Source: Meghimatium bilineatum
Taxonomy: Eukaryota > Mollusca > Gastropoda > Stylommatophora > Philomycidae
Length of the DNA stretch: 64,000 nucleotides
Direction: 5' to 3'
Assembly (NCBI GenBank): GCA_034231615.1
Contig: CM067316.1
Location: forward strand, 29,751,714-29,815,713
Position numbers and translations under genes: made by a program. The notes beneath the pieces are model-generated. The model had not been told where the DNA came from. It did not search any database and worked only from the letters and a program-made list of their open reading frames with translations. The first letter of the stretch is position 1; each line of letters begins with the position of its first letter. This document shows positions 51,613-61,212 of this stretch, one piece after another.

Positions 51613-54600
51613 CGTCAAAACTCAGTGTTTTGTGGCATATTACTCACAAATTGGGTGTACTGAAGCTTACTACACTTGAATTGAGTGTATTCTGGCCTGT
51701 TACACATGACTTCGTTGTTTTGCAGCTTAATAACTAAGAACACTGGCTAATAATACACAAAGTAGGTCTCTTGCTGTTTAGTACGTCAAAACTCAGTGTT
51801 CTATTGCATATTACTCACATATTGGGTGTACTGCAGCTTACTACACCAGAAATTGCAGTCTGGACACACAAATTTGGTGTATTCTAGCTTACTACGTTAG
51901 AACTCGGTGAATTCTGGCATATTACTCACAAGTTCATTGTTCTGAAGCTTACTACATTAGAATTGAGTGTATTCTGGCCTATTATACATCATTTCGTTGT
52001 ATTTTAGCATAATACGTCAGAATACTGTCGTATTACACACAGATTAGATCTTGCTGTTTAGTACGTCAAAACTCAGTGTTTTGTGGCATATTACTCACAA
52101 ATTGGGTGTACTGAAGCTTACTACACTTGAATTGAGTGTATTCTGGCCTGTTACACATGACTTTGGTGTATTCTAGCTAACTACGTTAGAACTCGGTGTA
52201 TTCTGTCATATTACTCACAAATTCATTGTTCTGAAGCTTACTACACTTGAATTGAGTCTATTCTGGCCTATTATAATTCATTTCATAGTAATGCAGCATA
52301 ATACGTCAGAATACTGTCGTATTACACACAAATTAGGTCTTGCTGTTTAGTACGTCAAAACTCAGTGTTTTGTGGCATATTACTCACAAATTGGGTGTAC
52401 TGAAGCTTACTACATTTGAATTGAGTGTATTCTGACTTGTTACACATGACTGTTGTTTTGCAGCTTAATAACTAAGAACACTGGCGAATTATACATAAAT
52501 TAGGTCTCTTGCTGTTTAGTACGTCAAAACTCAGTGTTCTATTGCATATTACTTACAAATTGGGTGTACTGCAGCTTACTACACCAGAAATTGCAGTCTG
52601 GACACACGAATTGGGTGTATTCCAGTTTAGTACGCCAAAACTCGTTGTATTCTGGCATATTACTCACAAATTCATTGTACTGTAGCTTACTACACTAGAA
52701 TTGAGTGTATTCTGGCCTGTTACAGATGACTTCGTTGTTTTGCAGCTTAATAACTAAGAACACTGGCGAATTATACACAAATTAGGTCTCTTGCTGTTTA
52801 GTACGTCAAAACTCAGTGTTCTATGGCATATTACTCACAAATTGGGTGTACTGAAGCTTACTACATTTGAATTGAGTGTATTCTGGCCTGTTACACATGT
52901 CTTCGTTGTTTTGCAGCTTAATAACTAAGAACACTGGCGAATTATACACAAATTAGGTCTCTTGCTGTTTAGTACGTCAAAACTCAGTGTTCTATAGCAT
53001 ATTACTCAGAAATTGGGTGTACTGCAGCTTACTACACCAGAAATTGCAGTCTGGACACACGATTTTGGTGTATTCTAGCTTACTACGTTAGAACTCGGTG
53101 TATTCTGGCATATTACTCACAAGTTCATTGTTCTGAAGCTTACTACACTTGAATTGAGTCTATTCTGGCCTATTATACATCATGTCGTAGTAATGCAGCA
53201 AAATACGTCAGAATACTGTCGTATTACACACAAATTAGGTCTTGCTGTTTAGTACGTCAAAACTGAGTGTTTTGTGGCATATTACTCACAAAATGGGTGT
53301 ACTGAAGCTTACTACACTTGAATTGAGTGTATTCTGGCCTGTTACACATGACTTCGTTGTTTTCCAGCTTAATAACTAAGAACACTGGCGAATTATACAC
53401 AAATTAGGTCTCTTGCTGTTTAGTACGTCAAAACTCATTGTTCTATTGCATATTACTCACAAATTGGGTGTACTGAAGCTTACTACACTTGAATTGAGTG
53501 TATTCTGACTTGTTACACATGACTGTTGTTTTGCAGCTTAATAACTAAGAACACTGGCGAATTATACACAAATTAGGTCTCTTTCTGTTTAGTACGTCAA
53601 AACTCAGTGTTCTATGGCATATTACTCACAAATTGGGTGTACTGCAGCTTACTACACCAGAAATTGCAGTCTCGACACACGAATTTGGTGTATTCTAGCT
53701 TACTACGTTAGAACTCGGTGTATTCTGGCATATTACTCACAAGTTCATTGTTCTGAAGCTTACTACACTTGAATTGAGTCTATTCTGGCCTATTATACAT
53801 CATTTCGTAGTAATGCAGCATAATACGTCAGAATAATGTCGTATTACACACAAATTAGGTCTTGCTGTTTAGTACGTCAAAACTCAGTGTTTTGTGGCAT
53901 ATTACTCACAAATTGGGTGTACTGAAGCTTACTACATTTGAATTGAGTGTATTCTGGCCTGTTACACATGACTTCGTTGTTTTGCAGCTTAATAAGAACA
54001 CTGGCGAATTATACACAAATTAGGTCTCTTGCTGTTTAGTACGTCAAAACTCAGTGTTCTATGTCATATTACTCACAAATTGGGTAAAGTTCAGCTTACT
54101 ACACCAGAAATTGCAGTCTGGACACACGAATTTGGTGTATTCTAGCTTACTACGTTAGAACTCGGTGTATTCTGGCATATTACTCACGTTCATTGTTCTG
54201 AAGCTTACTACACATGAATTGAGTCTATTCTGGCCTATTATACATCATTTCGTAGTAATGCAGCATAATACGTCAGAATACTGTCGTATTACACACAAAT
54301 TAGGTCTTGTTGTTTAGTACGTCAAAACTCAGTGTTTTGTGGCATATTACTCACAAATTGGGTGTACTGAAGCTTACTACACTTGAATTGAGTGTATTCT
54401 GACTTGTTACACATGACTCTTGTTTTGCAGCTTAATAACTAAGAACACTGGCGAATTATACACAAATTAGGTCTCTTGCTGTTTAGTACGTCAAAACTCA
54501 GTGTTCTATGGCATATTACTCACAAATTGGGTGTACTGCAACTTACTAATCCAGAAATTGCAGTCTGGACACACGAATTTGGTGTATTCTAGCTAACTAC

Positions 54601-56290
54601 GTTAGAACTCGGTGTATTCTATCATATTACTCACAAATTCATTGTTCTGAAGCTTACTACACTTGAATTGAGTCTATTCTGGCCTATTATACATCATTTC
54701 ATAGTAATGCAGCATAATACGTCAGAATACTGTCGTATTACACACAAATTAGGTCTTGCTGTTTAGTACGTCAAAACTCAGTGTTTTGTGGCATATTACT
54801 CACAAATTGGGTGTACTGAAGCTTACTACACTTGAATTGAGTGTATTCTGGCCTGTTACACATGACGTCGTTGTTTTGGAGCTTAATAACTAAGAACACT
54901 GGCTAATTATACACAAATTAGGTCTCTTGCTGTTTAGTAAGTCAAAACTCCGTGTTCTATGGCATATTACTCACAAATTGGGTGTACTGCAGCTTACTAC
55001 ACCAGAAATTGCAGTCTGGACACACGAATTGGGTGTATTCCAGTTTAGTACGCCAAAACTCGTTGTATTCTGGCATATTACTCACAAATTCATTGTACTG
55101 AAGCATACTACACTAGAATTGAGTGTATTCTGGCCTGTTACACATGACTTCGTTGTTTTGCAGCTTAATAACTAAGAACACTGGCGAATTATACACAAAT
55201 TAGGTCTCTTGCTGTTTAGTACGTCAAAACTCAGTGTTCTATGGAATATTACTGACAAATTGGGTGTACTGCAGCTTACTACACCAGAAATTGCAGTCTG
55301 GACACACGAATTTGGTGTATTCTAGCTTACTACGTTAGAACTCGGTGTATTCTGGCATTACTCACAAGTTCATTGTTCTGAAGCTTACTACTATTGAATT
55401 GAGTCTATTCTGGCCTATTATACATCATTTCGTAGTAATGCAGCATAATACGTCAGAATACTGTCGTATTACACACAAATTAGGTCTTGTTGTTTAGTAC
55501 GTCAAAACTCAGTGTTTTGTGGCATATTACTGACAAATTGGGTGTACTGAAGCTTACTACACTTGAATTCAGTGTATTCTGGCCTGTTACACATGACTTC
55601 GTTGTTTTGCAGCTTAATAACTAAGAACACTGGCGAATTATACACAAATTAGGTCTCTTGCTGCTTAGTACGTCAAAACTCAGTGTTTTGTGGCATATTA
55701 CTCACAAATTGGGTGTACTGAAGCTTACTACACTTGAATTGAGTGTATTCTGGCCTGTTACACATGACTTCGTTGTTTTGCAGCTTAATAACTAAGAACA
55801 CTGGCTAATTATACACAAATTAGGTCTCTTGCTGTTTAGTACGTCAAAACTCAGTGTTCTGTGGCATATTACTCACAAATTGGGTGTACTGCAGCTTACT
55901 ACACCAGAAATTGCAGTCTGGACACACGAATTTGGTGTATTCTAGCTTACTACGTTAGAACTCGGTGTATTCTACCATATTACTCACAAGTTCATTGTTT
56001 TGAAGCTTACTACTTGAATTGAGTCTATTCTGGCCTATTATACATCATTTCGTAGTAATGCAGCATAATACGTCAGAATACTGTCGTATTACACACAAAT
56101 TAGGTCTTGCTGTTTAGTACGTCAAAACTCAGTGTTTTGTGGCATATTACTCACAAATTGGGTGTACTGAAGCTTACTACATTTGAATTGAGTGTATTCT
56201 GGCCTGTTACACATGACTTCGTTGTTTTGCAGCTTAATAACTAAGAACACTGGCGAATTATACACAAATTAGGTCTCTTGCTGTTTAGTA
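51613..56290 (+). repeat. Mixed domain II block, 4678 bp
   Basis: Module starts: B 51613 (GGCTAATAATAC; ACAAAGTAGG), A5 51784, C 52064, B 52353 (169), D 52522 (GTACTGTAGC), B 52804 (CTATGG head; ACATGTCTTCG), A 52975 (CTATAGC head, ATTACTCAGAAATTGG), B 53255, B3 53426, A4 53595, B4 53875, A3 54042, B 54320 (169), A4 54489 (ACTAATCC), B 54769 (GACGTCG; TTTTGGAGC), D 54940 (AGTAAGTCAAAAC), A6 55222 (278), B 55500 (GAATTCAGTG), B 55671, A2 55842 (278), B 56120. No segment is tandemly repeated inside it. 52522-53064 matches the end of the window and 54489-55670 matches 62274-63457. Confidence 0.87.
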
Positions 56291-57479
56291 CGTCAAAACT
56301 CAGTGTTCTATGGAATATTACTGACAAATTGGGTGTACTGCAGCTTACTACACCAGAAATTGCAGTCTGGACACACGAATTTGGTGTATTCTAGCTTACT
56401 ACGTTAGAACTCGGTGTATTCTGGCATATTACTCACAAGTTCATTGTTCTGAAGCTTACTACTATTGAATTGAGTCTATTCTGGCCTATTATACATCATT
56501 TCGTAGTAATGCAGCAAAATACGTCAGAATACTGTCATATTACACACACATTAGGTCTTGCTGTTTAGTACGTCAAAACTGAGTGTTTTGTGGCATATTA
56601 CTCACAAATTGGGTGTACTGAAGCTTACTACACTTGAATTGAGTGTATTCTGGCCTGTTACACATGACTTCGTTGTTTTGCAGCTTAATAACTAAGAACA
56701 CTGGCGAATTATACACAAATTAGGTCTCTTGCTGTTTAGTACGTCAAAACTCAGTGTTCTATTGCATATTACTCACATATTGGGTGTACTGCAGCTTACT
56801 ACACCAGAAATTGCAGTCTGGACACACAAATTTGGTGTATTCTAGCTTACTACGTTAGAACTCGGTGAATTCTGGCATATTACTCACAAGTTCATTGTTC
56901 TGAAGCTTACTACATTAGAATTGAGTGTATTCTGGCCTATTATACATCATTTCGTTGTATTTTAGCATAATACGTCAGAATACTGTCGTATTACACACAG
57001 ATTAGATCTTGCTGTTTAGTACGTCAAAACTCAGTGTTTTGTGGCATATTACTCACAAATTGGGTGTACTGAAGCTTACTACACTTGAATTGAGTGTATT
57101 CTGGCCTGTTACACATGACTTTGGTGTATTCTAGCTAACTACGTTAGAACTCGGTGTATTCTGTAATATTACTCACAAATTCATTGTTCTGAAGCTTACT
57201 AAACTTGAATTGAGTCTATTCTGGCCTATTATAATTCATTTCATAGTAATGCAGCATAATACGTCAGAATACTGTCGTATTACACACAAATTAGGTCTTG
57301 CTGTTTAGTACGTCAAAACTCAGTGTTTTGTGGCATATTACTCACAAATTGGGTGTACTGAAGCTTACTACACTTGAATTGAGTGTATTCTTACTTGTTA
57401 CACATGACTGTTGTTTTGCAGCTTAATAACTAAGAACACTGGCGAATTATACATAAATTAGGTCTCTTGCTGTTTAGTA
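56291..57479 (+). repeat. 1642-bp unit, partial copy
   Basis: Module starts: A6 56291, B 56571 (AAAACTGAGTG), A5 56742, C 57022 (CTGTAATATT), B 57311 (169; TTCTTACTTG). These five modules recur in the same order at 57933, 1642 bp downstream. The D and B modules that complete the unit follow at 57480. Confidence 0.89.
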
Positions 57480-59121
57480 CGTCAAAACTCAGTGTTCTAT
57501 GGCATATTACTTACAAATTGGGTGTACTGCAGCTTACTACACCAGAAATTGCAGTCTGGACACACGAATTGGGTGTATTCCAGTTTAGTACGCCAAAACT
57601 CGTTGTATTCTGGCATATTACTCACAAATTCATTGTACTGAAGCTTACTACACTAGAATTGAGTGTATTCTGGCCTGTTACAGATGACTTCGTTGTTTTG
57701 CAGCTTAATAACTAAGAACACTGGCGAATTATACACAAATTAGGTCTCTTGCTGTTTAGTACGTCAAAACTCAGTGTTCTATGGCATATTACTCACAAAT
57801 TGGGTGTACTGAAGCTTACTACATTTGAATTGAGTGTATTCTGGCCTGTTACACATGTCTTCGTTGTTTTGCAGCTTAATAACTAAGAACACTGGCGAAT
57901 TATACACAAATTAGGTCTCTTGCTGTTTAGTACGTCAAAACTCAGTGTTCTATGGAATATTACTGACAAATTGGGTGTACTGCAGCTTACTACACCAGAA
58001 ATTGCAGTCTGGACACACGAATTTGGTGTATTCTAGCTTACTACGTTAGAACTCGGTGTATTCTGGCATATTACTCACAAGTTCATTGTTCTGAAGCTTA
58101 CTACTATTGAATTGAGTCTATTCGGGCCTATTATACATCATTTCGTAGTAATGCAGCAAAATTCGTCAGAATACTGTCATATTACACACACATTAGGTCT
58201 TGCTGTTTAGTACGTCAAAACTGAGTGTTTTGTGGCATATTACTCACAAATTGGGTGTACTGAAGCTTACTACACTTGAATTGAGTGTATTCTTGCCTGT
58301 TACACATGACTTCGTTGTTTTGCAGCTTAATAACTAAGAACACTGGCGAATTATACACAAATTAGGTCTCTTGCTGTTTAGTACGTCAAAACTCAGTGTT
58401 CTATTGCATATTACTCACATATTGGGTGTACTGCAGCTTACTACACCAGAAATTGCAGTCTGGACACACAAATTTGGTGTATTCTAGCTTACTACGTTAG
58501 AACTCGGTGAATTCTGGCATATTACTCACAAGTTCATTGTTCTGAAGCTTACTACATTAGAATTGAGTGTATTCTGGCCTATTATACATCATTTCGTTGT
58601 ATTTTAGCATAATACGTCAGAATACTGTCGTATTACACACAGATTAGATCTCGCTGTTTAGTACGTCAAAACTCAGTGTTTTGTGGCATATTACTCACAA
58701 ATTGGGTGTACTGAAGCTTACTACACTTGAATTGAGTGTATTCTGGCCTGTTACACATGACTTTGGTGTATTCTAGCTAACTACGTTAGAACTCGGTGTA
58801 TTCTGTCATATTACTCACAAATTCATTGTTCTGAAGCTTACTACACTTGAATTGAGTATATTCTGGCCTATTATAATTCATTTCATAGTAATGCAGCATA
58901 ATACGTCAGAATACTGTCGTATTACACACAAATTAGGTCTTGCTGTTTAGTACGTCAAAACTCAGTGTTTTGTGGCATATTACTCACAAATTGGGTGTAC
59001 TGAAGCTTACTACATTTGAATTGAGTGTATTCTGACTTGTTACACATGACTGTTGTTTTGCAGCTTAATAACTAAGAACACTGGCGAATTATACATAAAT
59101 TAGGTCTCTTGCTGTTTAGTA
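57480..59121 (+). repeat. 1642-bp tandem unit, full copy
   Basis: Module starts: D 57480 (TTACTTACAAATTGG, TACAGATGAC), B 57762 (CTATGG head; ACATGTCTTCG), A6 57933, B 58213, A5 58384, C 58664, B 58953 (169). TACAGATGAC in D and ACATGTCTTC in B mark the unit. They are also present at 52522 and 52804, at 59122 and 59404, and in part at 60933, 63458 and 63740. Confidence 0.9.
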
Positions 59122-60932
59122 CGTCAAAACTCAGTGTTCTATGGCATATTACTTACAAATTGGGTGTACTGCAGCTTACTACACCTGAAATTGCAGTCTG
59201 GACACACGAATTGGGTGTATTCCAGTTTAGTACGCCAAAACTCGTTGTATTCTGGCATATTACTCACAAATTCATTGTACTGAAGCTTACTACACTAGAA
59301 TTGAGTGTATTCTGGCCTGCTACAGATGACTTCGTTGTTTTGCAGCTTAATAACTAAGAACACTGGCGAATTATACACAAATTAGGTCTCTTGCTGTTTA
59401 GTACGTCAAAACTCAGTGTTCTATGGCATATTACTCACAAATTGGGTGTACTGAAGCTTACTACATTTGAATTGAGTGTATTCTGGCCTGTTACACATGT
59501 CTTCGTTGTTTTGCAGCTTAATAACTAAGAACACTGGCGAATTATACACAAATTAGGTCTCTTGCTGTTTAGTACGTCAAAACTCATTGTTCTATTGCAT
59601 ATTACTCACAAATTGGGTGTACTGAAGCTTACTACACTTGAATTGAGTGTATTCTGACTTGTTACACATGACTGTTGTTTTGCAGCTTAATAACTAAGAA
59701 CACTGGCGAATTATACACAAATTAGGTCTCTTGCTGTTTAGTACGTCAAAACTCAGTGTTCTATGGCATATTACTCACAAATTGGGTGTACTGCAGCTTA
59801 CTACACCAGAAATTGCAGTCTGGACACACGAATTTGGTGTATTCTAGCTTACTACGTTAGAACTCGGTGTATTCTGGCATATTACTCACAAGTTCATTGT
59901 TCTGAAGCTTACTACACTTGAATTGAGTCTATTCTGGCCTATTATACATCATTTCGTAGTAATGCAGCAAAATACGTCAGAATACTGTCATATTACACAC
60001 ACATTAGGTCTTGCTGTTTAGTACGTCAAAACTGAGTGTTTTGTGGCATATTACTCACAAATTGGGTGTACTGAAGCTTACTACACTTGAATTGAGTGTA
60101 TTCTGGCCTGTTACACATGACTTCGTTGTTTTGCAGCTTAATAACTAAGAACACTGGCGAATTATACACAAATTAGGTCTCTTGCTATTTAGTACGTCAA
60201 AACTCAGTGTTCTATTGCATATTACTCACATATTGGGTGTACTGCAGCTTACTACACCAGAAATTGCAGTCTGGACACACAAATTTGGTGTATTCTAGCT
60301 TACTACGTTAGAACTCGGTGAATTCTGGCATATTACTCACAAGTTCATTGTTCTGAAGCTTACTACATTAGAATTGAGTGTATTCTGGCCTATTATACAT
60401 CATTTCGTTGTATTTTAGCATAATACGTCAGAATACTGTCGTATTACACACAGATTAGATCTTGCTGTTTAGTACGTCAAAACTCAGTGTTTTGTGGCAT
60501 ATTACTCACAAATTGGGTGTACTGAAGCTTACTACACTTGAATTGAGTGTATTCTGGCCTGTTACACATGACTTTGGTGTATTCTAGCTAACTACTTTAG
60601 AACTCGGTGTATTCTGTCATATTACTCACAAATTCATTGTTCTGAAGCTTACTACACTTGAATTGAGTATATTCTGGCCTATTATAATTCATTTCATAGT
60701 AATGCAGCATAATACGTCAGAATACTGTCGTATTACACACAAATTAGGTCTTGCTGTTTAGTACGTCAAAACTCAGTGTTTTGTGGCATATTACTCACAA
60801 ATTGGGTGTACTGAAGCTTACTACATTTGAATTGAGTGTATTCTGACTTGTTACACATGACTGTTGTTTTGCAGCTTAATAACTAAGAACACTGGCGAAT
60901 TATACATAAATTAGGTCTCTTGCTGTTTAGTA
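59122..60932 (+). repeat. 1811-bp tandem unit (1642 bp plus one B3)
   Basis: Module starts: D 59122 (CCTGCTACAG), B 59404, B3 59575 (169), A4 59744, B 60024, A5 60195, C 60475 (CTACTTTAG), B 60764 (169). It is the preceding 1642-bp unit with A6 replaced by B3 + A4, so exactly one 169-bp module longer. The tail of the A at 59744 keeps the GCAAAATACG, CTGTCATATT and ACACACATTAGG of A6, which shows that only the front of A6 was exchanged. Confidence 0.9.
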
Positions 60933-61212
60933 CGTCAAAACTCAGTGTTCTATGGCATATTACTTACAAATTGGGTGTACTGCAGCTTACTACACCAGAA
61001 ATTGCAGTCTGGACACACGAATTGGGTGTATTCCAGTTTAGTACGCCAAAACTCGTTGTATTCTGGCATATTACTCACAAATTCATTGTACTGAAGCTTA
61101 CTACACTAGAATTGAGTGTATTCTGGCCTGTTACAGATGACTTCGTTGTTTTGCAGCTTAATACGTCAGAATAATGTCGTATTACACACAAATTAGGTCT
61201 TGCTGTTTAGTA
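60933..61212 (+). repeat. Recombinant module joined at a monomer border
   Basis: The module is D through monomer V (GTTTTGCAGCTTAATA). It then continues, instead of W, with monomer S of an A module (CGTCAGAATAATG) and T. The join lies exactly at the 30-bp monomer boundary, at the shared AATA. The S part has the rare AATAATG, also seen at the end of the A modules at 42305, 46280 and 53595, which points to that type as donor. Confidence 0.88.
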
